A stretch of 64,000 bases of DNA from Acinetobacter sp. ANC 3929 (GTDB taxonomy: Bacteria > Pseudomonadota > Gammaproteobacteria > Pseudomonadales > Moraxellaceae). Made by a program: the position numbers and the translations under genes. Of this stretch, positions 18,103-26,847 are shown in pieces. The notes beneath the pieces are model-generated. The model had not been told where the DNA came from and made no database searches. It saw only the letters and a list, made by a program, of their open reading frames with translations. The stretch is taken from NCBI RefSeq assembly GCF_000369405.1, contig NZ_KB849999.1, positions 850,054-914,053 of the forward strand, given 5' to 3'. Position 1 is the stretch's first letter. Each line of letters opens with the position of its first letter.

Positions 18103-18651
18103 ATGATCAAACGTCAACAATTAGCAGCCCATAATCGGGATGAACTTCTTAATGCTGCGGAGGAAATCTTTCGTAAGCAAGGGGTTCATGTACCTTTGCA
18201 AGCGATAATTGATCATGCGGGTGTTGGTCGAGCCACCTTCTATCGTAATTTTGCTGATCGCAAAGCACTAATTGCTGCCCTATTAGAACGGGCGATCAGT
18301 CGTTTGGAACAACGTGCTCTCGCACTGCAAAGCTTCAACGATGGCTTTATTCGTTTGATAGAAGGTCATATTGAACAACTTCCACACCTAGTTGTACTGA
18401 TTGATTACTGGCGCATTATTGATCGGCAAGACCCAATCATGCTAAACATTTACGAAAGACGCGATAAAGCATTGCAACCGCTGATTGATCAAGCCATACA
18501 ACACAAATTATGCCGTGCAGATTTAACGCCACAAGATTTCGGCATGATTACCGCGATTTTAGGTTCTTCATTTCAAGGACATCAGGCTTCAGATCAAGTT
18601 CGGTTAGCTCAACGTGCAATAGAATTATTATTAAACGGCATTAAAGTTTAG
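18103..18651 (+). CDS. TetR-family transcriptional regulator of the downstream efflux operon
   Basis: 182 residues. The N-terminal helix-turn-helix (AAEEIFRKQGVHVPLQAIID, then HAGVGRATFYRNFADRKAL) is diagnostic of TetR. The C-terminal ligand domain is typical in length. It lies 13 nt upstream of an MFS pump and an HlyD adaptor gene in the same direction, so it most likely represses this operon and its own promoter until a drug or metabolite binds. The ATG lacks a strong ribosome site. Confidence 0.9.
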   Translation: MIKRQQLAAHNRDELLNAAEEIFRKQGVHVPLQAIIDHAGVGRATFYRNFADRKALIAALLERAISRLEQRALALQSFNDGFIRLIEGHIEQLPHLVVLIDYWRIIDRQDPIMLNIYERRDKALQPLIDQAIQHKLCRADLTPQDFGMITAILGSSFQGHQASDQVRLAQRAIELLLNGIKV

Positions 18652-18664
18652 TTCGAGGAATAAC

Positions 18665-20311
18665 ATGGATAAAAGCCCTCGCTATCTTGAGACTCCTCCA
18701 GATTGGTCTGCTGATGAGCGCCCAACCCTGCCTGGCTCGCCCGCTGCAATTGCACATGCCCGACCAAAACGCTTTGCCTACTTCTTTATTGGATTGTTCA
18801 TTTGTATTGCAGCCAGCTTAAGTAATGGCTTTATCGTTGCCAATTTACCGATTTTCCAAGGGGAATATGGCTTAACACCCTCTCAAGCGGCATGGCTCCC
18901 TGCTGCTTATGTGATGGCGAATGTCAGCTCAAACCTGATCTTGTTCAAAGCACGTCAACAGTATGGCTTACGCCTGTTTTCAGAAATAGGACTGCTGGTC
19001 TTTATTGGCGTCTTAATCCTACATACCTTTGTCAAAACCTATGAAATGGCGCTATTTGTCCGTTTCATTGCAGGTCTAGCCGCCGCCCCACTCAGTTCGT
19101 TGGGGATGTATTACACCATGCAGGCGTTTGGCAAAGCGGATATGGCCAAAGGGATTTATCTAGCCTTCGGCTTTCAACAGTTAGGATTGCCATTGGCTTG
19201 GATTATTTCGCCTTTTCTACTCAGTGCCAATCAATGGGATGTGATTTATACCTTTGAATTGGGTCTGGCCATTTGTTGTTTCGCGATGGTGGTGTCACTT
19301 AAACTACCGCGCAGCTTACGAATGGAAGTATTTGAAAAGCAAGACTTCTTTACCTTTGCCTTACTGGCTCCCGGCTTTGCCTGTCTGTGTATTGTGCTGA
19401 CACAAGGGCCTATTCTGTGGTGGTTTGATAGCCCGTGGCTGGCTTATACCTTGATCGTAGGCTTCTGTTTGATTGTATTGGGTTTAACCTACGAACACTA
19501 TCGGACCAATCCGTTGATTATGACCCGTTGGTTAGCGGCTGGTGATTTACTCAGTTTCGTGGTCAGTGCTTTTGCACTACGTCTGCTCATGTCGGAACAA
19601 AGTTATGCTGCGGTGAATTTCTTGAAAACCATGGGCATGGGACCCGATCAATTTGTGCCGCTGTATGTGGTGATTTTCTGTGGAACGATTGCAGGTTCGG
19701 TATTTAGTGCATTGACCTTCCATCGTGAACGGCTGATTTTAAATTTATTTCTGGCTGAGATCTTAATTTTAGTTGCCTGCGCATTAGACTATCACCTCAC
19801 CAGTGATGTTCGCCCTGCCAACTTCTATCGCAGTCAGTTCTTAGTAAGCTTTGCAGGTGGTGTCTTTATTGGACCCTTGTTGTTAATGGGCTTTATGCGA
19901 ACCTTGCAACGTGGGCCACAATATGTCGTGACCTTTATTGTATTGTTTTCTGCGACTCAAAATTTTGGTGGTCTGGTCGGTTCATCATTTTTTAATACTT
20001 ATCAACAACGCCATACTTATGATTACAAAGTTGAGATCAACAGTAATCTTGACCCAACCGATCCCTTGGTCGCACAGCGTCTACAAACCTATCAACATAG
20101 TGCCATGATCAGCAGTAATGACCCTGTTTTACAAAATAATCAGGCCTTGCAGAATCTGAATAAAGTGGTGACCCGTGAAGCTCAAGTACGTGCCTATAAC
20201 GATGTCATCGTATTGAACGGCATTTTTGCAGTCGTGTTGCTGCTCTGGGGACTCTTTAAATATGTACGGGATAAATATAAGACCCGAAAAAATCTGCAAG
20301 CAGCCAGTTAA
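18665..20311 (+). CDS. DHA2-type MFS efflux pump (EmrB-like)
   Basis: A 548-residue inner-membrane transporter, length and helix count in keeping with the 14-helix DHA2 group. SNGFIVANLPIFQGEYGLTP and QAAWLPAAYVMANVSSNLIL match the first helices of EmrB-like pumps, and FIAGLAAAPLSSLGMYYTM the motif C-like stretch. A periplasmic loop and a basic cytoplasmic C-terminus (KYVRDKYKTRKN) are present. GAGGAATAAC precedes the ATG. With the HlyD-type gene 29 nt downstream it should form an adaptor-linked pump, joined to an outer-membrane channel encoded elsewhere. Confidence 0.9.
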   Translation: MDKSPRYLETPPDWSADERPTLPGSPAAIAHARPKRFAYFFIGLFICIAASLSNGFIVANLPIFQGEYGLTPSQAAWLPAAYVMANVSSNLILFKARQQYGLRLFSEIGLLVFIGVLILHTFVKTYEMALFVRFIAGLAAAPLSSLGMYYTMQAFGKADMAKGIYLAFGFQQLGLPLAWIISPFLLSANQWDVIYTFELGLAICCFAMVVSLKLPRSLRMEVFEKQDFFTFALLAPGFACLCIVLTQGPILWWFDSPWLAYTLIVGFCLIVLGLTYEHYRTNPLIMTRWLAAGDLLSFVVSAFALRLLMSEQSYAAVNFLKTMGMGPDQFVPLYVVIFCGTIAGSVFSALTFHRERLILNLFLAEILILVACALDYHLTSDVRPANFYRSQFLVSFAGGVFIGPLLLMGFMRTLQRGPQYVVTFIVLFSATQNFGGLVGSSFFNTYQQRHTYDYKVEINSNLDPTDPLVAQRLQTYQHSAMISSNDPVLQNNQALQNLNKVVTREAQVRAYNDVIVLNGIFAVVLLLWGLFKYVRDKYKTRKNLQAAS

Positions 20312-20340
20312 CATTTATGGTATTTGATTGAGAAAACATT

Positions 20341-21501
20341 ATGTCTGAACAAGATAAATCCGAAAATACAGCTCCCGATACCGAGCAGAAACAAACACCC
20401 GAAGCGGTAAAGGCAACAGAGACTGTCGTGCAAATGCCACCGCCACCTCCGCCGCCAACCAGTAAGTTGATCAAGACCAAGCGCTCAACTTTGTGGTGGA
20501 TGCTGCTGGTTTTAATTGTCGGGATTACCATTATTTTATGGGCATGGCGCATTGGCCCGTTTCATACAGCCATTGAGCAGACGGACAATAGTTATGTGAA
20601 AGGCAAAACCACGATCCTGTCATCACAGATCAATGGCTATATCAAAGATGTATTGGTCAAAGACTTTGATCAAGTCAAACAAGGTCAAGTGCTGATGCAT
20701 ATCGATGCAACCACTTATGACCAAAAAGTGACGCAAGCCGTTTCTGGTGTCGAGCAGGCCGAAAATAGTCTTGCCAATCAGACCCAAGCGATTGCGCAAC
20801 GTCAAGCAGATGTCACAGCAGCACAAGCAAAACTGGATCAAGTCAAAGCACAATATGATTTATCTGTGGCACAACTAAAACGCTATCAGCAACTTGGCGA
20901 TAGTGGTGCAGCTTCAAAATCCGAACAGGACAAAGCCGCGGCTGATGCACAGAATAATCACGCGTTACTGAAACAAGCTGAAGCCAATATTCTAGTCGCT
21001 CAAGAAGCTTTAAAAACAGCTCAAGTGGCGCAATCAGGTTTAAAAGCGCAAGTGAATAGCGCACAAGCACAACTTGATCAGGCCAATACCACCAAGGATT
21101 ACAGTACCATTGTTGCTCCGCTGGATGGCCAGTTGGGTGAAGTCAATCCACGGGTGGGTCAATACGTTGCTGCGGGTACCCAGCTGCTTTACTTGATCCC
21201 GAAACAAACATGGGTGATTGCCAACTTTAAAGAAACCCAAATCGCCAATATGAAAATTGGGCAAAAAGCCTCTTTCACGGTTGATGCCATGAATCATCAA
21301 AAATTTACAGGGCACGTTGAGCAGATTTCTCCAGCGGCAGGTTCAGAGTTTAGTGTACTCAAACCTGACAATGCGACAGGCAACTTCACCAAAGTGGTAC
21401 AACGTATTTCAGTCCGTATTGCGATAGATCCAAACCAAAAAGGCATCGAGAACTTACGCCCAGGCATGTCAGTGGTCACATCTGTAAACACGGACTCTTA
21501 A
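20341..21501 (+). CDS. HlyD/EmrA-family periplasmic adaptor
   Basis: 386 residues. A cytoplasmic N-terminus with a run of prolines (MPPPPPPPTS, ~37-46) is followed by one membrane span (~55-75), then the barrel-sandwich (IDATTYDQKV; IVAPLDGQLGEVNPRVGQYV), a long alpha-helical hairpin rich in Ala and Gln, and a beta-barrel (FKETQIANMKIGQKASF). It links the MFS pump to an outer-membrane channel. It follows the pump gene, reversed relative to the usual emrA-emrB order. The polyproline run may need EF-P for translation. Confidence 0.92.
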   Translation: MSEQDKSENTAPDTEQKQTPEAVKATETVVQMPPPPPPPTSKLIKTKRSTLWWMLLVLIVGITIILWAWRIGPFHTAIEQTDNSYVKGKTTILSSQINGYIKDVLVKDFDQVKQGQVLMHIDATTYDQKVTQAVSGVEQAENSLANQTQAIAQRQADVTAAQAKLDQVKAQYDLSVAQLKRYQQLGDSGAASKSEQDKAAADAQNNHALLKQAEANILVAQEALKTAQVAQSGLKAQVNSAQAQLDQANTTKDYSTIVAPLDGQLGEVNPRVGQYVAAGTQLLYLIPKQTWVIANFKETQIANMKIGQKASFTVDAMNHQKFTGHVEQISPAAGSEFSVLKPDNATGNFTKVVQRISVRIAIDPNQKGIENLRPGMSVVTSVNTDS

Positions 21502-21534
21502 GGCAATACTGACATTCTCAATCAAATACATTTA

Positions 21535-21590
21535 CAATGTGATCAAATTCATTTCTCATTTTTTAAAATGTTTGATCACATTGCTTTTTC
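21535..21590 (+). promoter_or_regulatory. 13-bp hairpin enclosing the start codon of the next gene
   Basis: CAATGTGATCAAA (21535-21547) pairs perfectly with TTTGATCACATTG (21571-21583). The 23-nt loop ends with the ATG at 21568, and the stem is followed by CTTTTTC. It could be the terminator of the efflux operon reaching into the next coding region, or a structure that controls translation of that gene. Confidence 0.6.
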
Positions 21591-22440
21591 TATCCCTTAT
21601 CAAACATTAGAACTTTCTACTTCGGTTCAATTGACGATCAAACGACTTGACCTGATTCATCCACAAATTTCAGGCAATAAATTTTTTAAGCTGAAATACA
21701 ACCTACTCGCGGCTCAGCAACAGGGCTTTACTCAAGTTCTGACCTTTGGTGGAGCTTTCTCAAATCATATTGCCGCGACGGCATATGCAGCTCAGCGATT
21801 TGGTTTTCAAAGCATAGGCATTATTCGTGGCGAAGAACTTCATTCACAAACGCTAAATGCCACCCTACAAACCGCACAAGATTTCGGCATGCAACTGCAT
21901 TTTGTCAGCCGAGGCGAATATCGACTACGCCATGAAACCGCGTATTTGCAGCAATTACAACAGCGATATCCACAAGCTTTTATTATTCCTGAAGGTGGCA
22001 GCAATGCACTTGCACTACAAGGTACTCAGGAAATTTTAAGCCAACATGATCGAGAACATTATGATGTGATTTGCTGTGCCGTCGGTACAGGTGGAACCAT
22101 TGCAGGGCTGATTGAAAGCAGCACAGATCAACAACATGTAATTGGCTTTTCAGCACTAAAAGGTGACTTTTTACAAAAAGATATTCAGCACTGGACTGAT
22201 AAAAAAAATTGGTCTTTATCGGATAAATATTGCTGTGGTGGCTACGCTAAAACCAATCCAGAATTACTGCAATTTATGCAACAATTTGAACAGCAATACG
22301 CAATTCCTTTAGAACAAGTCTATACCGCCAAAATGATGCTGGGACTGTTCGATTTAATTCAACAAAACCACTTTCCAGCAAATACACGTATTTTGGCGAT
22401 TCATACGGGTGGGCTACAAGGAAAGTTGAAAGCATACTAA
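21568..22440 (+). CDS. PLP-dependent ACC deaminase/D-cysteine desulfhydrase family enzyme
   Basis: 290 residues of the tryptophan-synthase-beta fold. SGNKFFKLKYNLL contains the PLP Lys, TFGGAFSNHIAATAYAA the cofactor Asn, and CCAVGTGGTIAGLIES the phosphate-binding glycine loop. PEGGSNALALQGTQEI is typical of the family. It probably cleaves a D-amino acid such as D-cysteine to pyruvate, ammonia and sulfide; true ACC deaminase activity is less likely. There is no ribosome site, and the start codon sits in a hairpin loop. It follows the efflux operon by 66 nt. Confidence 0.85.
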   Translation: MFDHIAFSIPYQTLELSTSVQLTIKRLDLIHPQISGNKFFKLKYNLLAAQQQGFTQVLTFGGAFSNHIAATAYAAQRFGFQSIGIIRGEELHSQTLNATLQTAQDFGMQLHFVSRGEYRLRHETAYLQQLQQRYPQAFIIPEGGSNALALQGTQEILSQHDREHYDVICCAVGTGGTIAGLIESSTDQQHVIGFSALKGDFLQKDIQHWTDKKNWSLSDKYCCGGYAKTNPELLQFMQQFEQQYAIPLEQVYTAKMMLGLFDLIQQNHFPANTRILAIHTGGLQGKLKAY

Positions 22441-22495
22441 AAGCCGCATAAATCTTTTATAATTGCCCGCTTTTCCTCTTTCGAGTATTTCTCCC

Positions 22496-23692
22496 ATGGT
22501 TCATCAAGTTGATGTTGTTGTTTTAGGTGCTGGTGCATCAGGCTTGATGTTGGCTGCGGAGGCAGCTAAACGTGGGCGCTCGGTTGTCGTGTTGGAAAAA
22601 GCCAATAAAGTCGGTAAAAAGATTCTGATGTCAGGTGGTGGTAAATGTAACTTTACCAATCTCGATGTTGAACCTTCTAATTACCTTTCTGAAAATCCAC
22701 ATTTTGTGATTTCTGCCCTCACCCGCTATACCAACTGGGACTTTATCGGCTTAGTTTGTGAATACGGAATCGAATATGAAGAACGTAAACATGGTCAATT
22801 GTTTACCTTAAAAGGTGCTAAGGAAATTCTTGAACTGTTGCTCTCCGAATGCAGCAAGGCCAAACGGGTCGAGATTCAAACCCATTGTGAAGTACAGCAA
22901 GTCAAAGCCCAAGCGGACTCAAGTTTTATCGTCGAAACTAACCAAGGGACTTATCACTGTGAATCGCTTGTCGTGGCAACAGGTGGCTTGTCTATTCCGA
23001 CATTAGGTGGTTCAGGCTTTGGTTATGAACTTGCACAACAGTTCGGACATCATGTTTACCCTACACGTGCAGGCTTGGTTCCCTTCACCTTCTCAGATCA
23101 ATTTAAAGCAGTCACGACACGATTAAGTGGCAATGCCTTAGACGCAACATTGGTCAATGATCGTCATCAATTTACTGAGGCCTTGTTGTTTACCCATCGT
23201 GGTTTGAGTGGTCCAAGTTCATTACAGCTTTCCAACTACTGGCATATCGGAGAAAGCTTTAAAATTGATTTCTTTCCAGCTCAGGAGCTGAATCAATTTT
23301 TTAAGGACAAGAAAAAATCACAACCTAAAGTGCTGCTTCGCACGCTACTGAGTGAATTTACGGCGAAAAGCATCGTACTGGAACTACAACAATTAATTTG
23401 GGCAGAACAAAGCGAAACAGCGATTGGTAATCTCAGTGACATACAGCTTGAGCATATTGCAACACAACTGCACGCATTCACGGTCAAACCTTCAGGAACC
23501 GAGGGTTATCGCACCGCAGAAGTCACCCTTGGCGGTGTCGACACCAGTGAAGTATCTTCCAAGACCATGGAAAGCAAAAAACAGAAAGGCTTATATTTTA
23601 TTGGTGAAGTGCTCGATGTCACAGGACATTTAGGCGGCTATAACTTCCAATGGGCATGGTCTTCTGCACAAGCCGCGGCTCAATTTGTTTGA
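22496..23692 (+). CDS. HI0933-like (YhiN) FAD-dependent oxidoreductase
   Basis: 398 residues. The N-terminal dinucleotide fold is VVVLGAGASGLMLAAEAAKR, then KKILMSGGGKCNFTN, the hallmark of HI0933/BaiN-type flavoproteins. The middle VVATGGLSIPTLGGSGFGYE and the C-terminal GLYFIGEVLDVTGHLGGYN complete the FAD site. The ATG at 22496 gives the standard MVHQVDVVVLGAG; an upstream TTG is not used. The role is uncertain. Members are linked to reduction of organic substrates, and in some cases bile-acid-like compounds. Confidence 0.9.
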   Translation: MVHQVDVVVLGAGASGLMLAAEAAKRGRSVVVLEKANKVGKKILMSGGGKCNFTNLDVEPSNYLSENPHFVISALTRYTNWDFIGLVCEYGIEYEERKHGQLFTLKGAKEILELLLSECSKAKRVEIQTHCEVQQVKAQADSSFIVETNQGTYHCESLVVATGGLSIPTLGGSGFGYELAQQFGHHVYPTRAGLVPFTFSDQFKAVTTRLSGNALDATLVNDRHQFTEALLFTHRGLSGPSSLQLSNYWHIGESFKIDFFPAQELNQFFKDKKKSQPKVLLRTLLSEFTAKSIVLELQQLIWAEQSETAIGNLSDIQLEHIATQLHAFTVKPSGTEGYRTAEVTLGGVDTSEVSSKTMESKKQKGLYFIGEVLDVTGHLGGYNFQWAWSSAQAAAQFV

Positions 23693-23748
23693 TACAGTCT
23701 CATCCATCACAACATTCGGGCATCAGACGATAGACTGTGACGTTTGCT

Positions 23749-23928
23749 TTAGTTGTGTTCATCGGAAGAATTGGCTGCTTCTGAGGTCGAGATTTGCTGA
23801 CTACTTTCAAGCGGTTTCTCTTTAGAAGAGTTTGATTTCGTAATCACAAACTTATAAGCACTCGCTAAAAATCCGACAGTAATACCTGCAATAATAATCG
23901 GTGCAAATACTCGATTTGGCCTCTTCAT
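23749..23928 (-). CDS. Small single-span membrane protein (59 aa)
   Basis: A 59-codon gene with GGAG 6-8 nt before the ATG. A basic start (MKRPNRVFAP) and a hydrophobic span (IIIAGITVGFLASAYKFV) precede a hydrophilic tail rich in Ser, Glu and Lys that ends SSDEHN. The topology is that of a small inner-membrane protein with a periplasmic or cytoplasmic acidic tail. No family is recognised. It lies in the gap between the HI0933 gene and the channel gene. Confidence 0.6.
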   Translation of the reverse strand: MKRPNRVFAPIIIAGITVGFLASAYKFVITKSNSSKEKPLESSQQISTSEAANSSDEHN

Positions 23929-24084
23929 TTCATTCTCCTATAGACTTTTTATTTAGAGACTAGTGATACTTTATCGATAAATGAATTGCTTTTTAGGTCA
24001 AATTTTTGATTTAAGCCGTATAAGGCTGCTCAAAATGCCGATTACACTCCTCGATAAAGCTCAATAGCGCTTATACAAACAAAA

Positions 24085-24108
24085 CGACCACCCTGCCTAG
24101 AGTGGTCG
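24085..24108 (-). terminator. Terminator of the mechanosensitive channel gene
   Basis: CGACCAC/GTGGTCG stem followed on the minus strand by TTTTGTTT. Confidence 0.7.
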
Positions 24109-24139
24109 AATTGATTGAAAAAATCAAAGATTATTTTTA

Positions 24140-25735
24140 CTATTCATCCGAATACGGTGGTGTAGGTGGAACTGGATTCACCGGATCAGTTGACGTTGGT
24201 GCAGTTGTACTGACAGGGTTTGTCGGCGTCACCTCTTCCTTGTGCAAAGGATTCGGCTGTTTTGCTTCAGTTTTTGCTTTATCTAAAAGATCGGTCAGCA
24301 ACCGTTCCGCAGGTTGACGTCCTCCCAAACCAAAAGCCAATGCAAATGCCACCGCAACTGAGCCCAAGGTCAGACCAAATGCCAAATTCACAATCGAATC
24401 AGCAATCCCCATGGCTTTTAAGCCCATCGCAATCACCAAGCCCATAATTAAAACACGAACCAGATTACCTAACCAACGTGAGCTGTTATATTCACCACGC
24501 TGTACGATATTCGCAACAATATTGGCCAACCAGAAACCGATAACGAGAATCACCGCACCAAGCAAGATGCTCGCACCAAACTGGATAAACATCGCAATCA
24601 ATACGCTGACTTGCTCCAATCCAAGTCGATTGGCTGCTTCTGAAACTGCAAACAACATGGTAAAGAAAACAATTAAATAGCCGATGATATCCGAAATACG
24701 GGTTTGCCCAAGGAAGCGCTGTAAATCAAGCTTCATTGGAATTTCATCAACACCTGCGCCAGAGATCAGCTCAGCCACTAAACGCCCCACAAAACGGGAG
24801 ACGATATAAGCCACAATTAAAATCAAACCTGCTGCAATAATTTGTGGAATTGCATACATGATTTCATTCAGCATTGCGGTTGCTGGTTGAGAAATCGCTT
24901 GAATACCAAGAGCTTCAAAGGCCACAATTAAAGTGGTGATGATAATAATGGCAAACACAAATGAGCCTAAGAATTTAGACACATTGGAGTTTTTAAATAG
25001 GCCGACTTTCTCCGCTTGTGTTTGTAAACCCAGACTATTACTCAAGCCTTCAACAATGCCACGCACAATTTTCGCAAGAATATAGCCCACGAAAATAATC
25101 ACACCTGTAATAAACAGATTCGGTAGATAAGCAATCGCTTCATTCACCATATTCTGTACAGGAATTAACAGACCCGTTAAGCCTAAAATTGATAGCACAA
25201 TCGGTAAGAACAGTAATAGAACCAACCAGTAAAAAATCTCACCGATATTACTACTGAGAGAACTCACACCCACTTCGCCACTTAATTTTTCATCTAACTC
25301 AGTTCTGGAAAGTACATTGGTTAGGCCTGCACGAACCAAACGTGCAACAATCCAGCCAATGAAGCCCACAGCAACAGCAGCCAGCAAGTTTGGTATATAC
25401 GCCAGTACACGCCCCACCATATTGCTAAATGGGTCGCTCACACCACTAATATTTAAAACATTTAAAGCACCGACCACAGCAAGGATCATCACAAACCAAA
25501 ACACCAGTTTGGACACTAGATTCTCAATATTTGGCGTACGACCCGTTGCTGTAGACAACTTGTGATTGGTATCAAGCTTTTGCAATAATTTCTTTACGCC
25601 TGCTGCAATCACTAAAGCAACAATCCAACCAACAAGCAGGATGACAACAGCAGCAAAGATAGGATGAAATTGATCCCAGTAATACATTGCATCAAACCCT
25701 CCGCGATTGGAGGGGTCACTAAAAAATTCATTCAT
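24140..25735 (-). CDS. CmpX-like mechanosensitive channel protein
   Basis: A 531-residue inner-membrane protein with several repeats of the conserved TM-helix unit (for example IPNLLAAVAVGFIGWIVARL, LPNLFITGVIIFVGYILAKI, IPQIIAAGLILIVAYIVSRF). The last span carries LGSVAVAFALAFGLGGRQ, resembling the MscS pore-lining helix. After it the protein ends in a short charged and Pro/Thr-rich tail (PVNPVPPTPPYSDE) without the usual MscS beta domain and cage. This layout is that of Pseudomonas CmpX. AAGGATAAC precedes the ATG. Likely an osmotic safety or envelope-stress channel. Confidence 0.85.
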   Translation of the reverse strand: MNEFFSDPSNRGGFDAMYYWDQFHPIFAAVVILLVGWIVALVIAAGVKKLLQKLDTNHKLSTATGRTPNIENLVSKLVFWFVMILAVVGALNVLNISGVSDPFSNMVGRVLAYIPNLLAAVAVGFIGWIVARLVRAGLTNVLSRTELDEKLSGEVGVSSLSSNIGEIFYWLVLLLFLPIVLSILGLTGLLIPVQNMVNEAIAYLPNLFITGVIIFVGYILAKIVRGIVEGLSNSLGLQTQAEKVGLFKNSNVSKFLGSFVFAIIIITTLIVAFEALGIQAISQPATAMLNEIMYAIPQIIAAGLILIVAYIVSRFVGRLVAELISGAGVDEIPMKLDLQRFLGQTRISDIIGYLIVFFTMLFAVSEAANRLGLEQVSVLIAMFIQFGASILLGAVILVIGFWLANIVANIVQRGEYNSSRWLGNLVRVLIMGLVIAMGLKAMGIADSIVNLAFGLTLGSVAVAFALAFGLGGRQPAERLLTDLLDKAKTEAKQPNPLHKEEVTPTNPVSTTAPTSTDPVNPVPPTPPYSDE

Positions 25736-25899
25736 GTTGTTATCCTTATATTGTGTTTTTAAATCTTGTTAAAAATCCATTGATAAATGCTCTAGCATTA
25801 AGAACATGATTTATGGATACTTCCACCATAGTTTTTGTCTATTTTCCAATCAATCAATGGCAGCACTAATACAACAAAAAGGTCTCATAATTTTGCAAA

Positions 25900-25929
25900 A
25901 AAGCTCATTGATTCACATCAATGAGCTTT
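25900..25929 (-). terminator. Terminator of the 66-aa membrane protein gene
   Basis: The 12-bp stem AAAGCTCATTGA/TCAATGAGCTTT is preceded on the plus strand by A-runs (T-run on the minus strand). Confidence 0.7.
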
Positions 25930-25964
25930 GTTTATGAATTAGTTTGGTCTAAAGATACGCTTGC

Positions 25965-26165
25965 TTAAGCATTCAGAATAGCCAACTGCATATGTGACAT
26001 GATCACTTGAGCAGTTGGATTGGCTGAATGATCGGCAACCATATATACAAGTAATGCAATCAGGAAGATTCCCACTAAAATCAGAATATAAACAGGCAAT
26101 CTTCTCTTTTTGGTAATTTCTTCTTTGCTCGCCACATGAGGTTGTGGCTTACTAAAATCATGCAT
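25965..26165 (-). CDS. Small single-span membrane protein (66 aa)
   Basis: The ATG at 26165 is chosen because GAGG lies 8 nt upstream; an ATG 15 nt earlier has no suitable site. The protein has a basic cytoplasmic start (EEITKKRRLP), one hydrophobic span (VYILILVGIFLIALLVYMVA) and a short C-terminal part. Family unknown. It has its own terminator, which supports a real gene. Confidence 0.6.
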   Translation of the reverse strand: MHDFSKPQPHVASKEEITKKRRLPVYILILVGIFLIALLVYMVADHSANPTAQVIMSHMQLAILNA

Positions 26166-26369
26166 GATAGCAGCCCTCATCCTTGTTACTTTTCAAGTTT
26201 TATATTAACAATACCCTATGTAGCATTGTGTGAAGAAGCTTCGGACTATCGTTGCCGCAGTTGCAGAATTCTACTTTTATTATTTTATTTTCTGTTTAAA
26301 ATATAGGCGGTTTTAGAATGCGTTAAAATAAGCTATAATACGCGCCTTCTTTCTCAGCCGTTCTGCTTT

Positions 26370-26792
26370 ATGTCCTATAGCCAACAAAGTGTTTCTCTTG
26401 ATTTAGACACTGATGTCACACATCAATGTTTTTTACATCACACACGCGATGAACATTTGATTGGAATTATTGAGTTTAATAAGCCAAGCTATATCCTGAA
26501 ATGGGGTGATTTAGAGTACTTCCGTCGTCGTACAGAAGAATTTTCAGTGATGCCATTACCAGATTGCATCAATGCGATGATTGTCGACATTCGTAATGTA
26601 CAACCCTTTTTAGACAATGAAGTTCCGATCCTACCTTGGCGTTTACTTGAAGAAGATTGTCCAGTGCGTCTGGTGGTGCCTCAAGATCGGTTGGAACATT
26701 ATATTGGGCTGTTTGAACCAACGTGGTTGACCACAGATGTGGATAGCGCAATTCAAGAAATTCGTGAATTTATGGATATGTTTGTTCATTAA
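26370..26792 (+). CDS. Soluble protein of unknown function (140 aa)
   Basis: A 140-residue acidic protein with no signal peptide or membrane span. It has regular alpha/beta character (HLIGIIEFNKPSYILKWGDL; NAMIVDIRNVQPFL; PVRLVVPQDRLEHYIGLFEP), which could suit a STAS-like or regulatory fold, but no motif is decisive. A short, well-spaced promoter-like TATAAT lies at about 26334-26339. Convergent with fpr. Confidence 0.6.
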   Translation: MSYSQQSVSLDLDTDVTHQCFLHHTRDEHLIGIIEFNKPSYILKWGDLEYFRRRTEEFSVMPLPDCINAMIVDIRNVQPFLDNEVPILPWRLLEEDCPVRLVVPQDRLEHYIGLFEPTWLTTDVDSAIQEIREFMDMFVH

Positions 26793-26847
26793 AACATATC
26801 CTCTCACCCTCTGCTTTAAGCTATCCTCATCAAGGCAAAGCTGCTCA

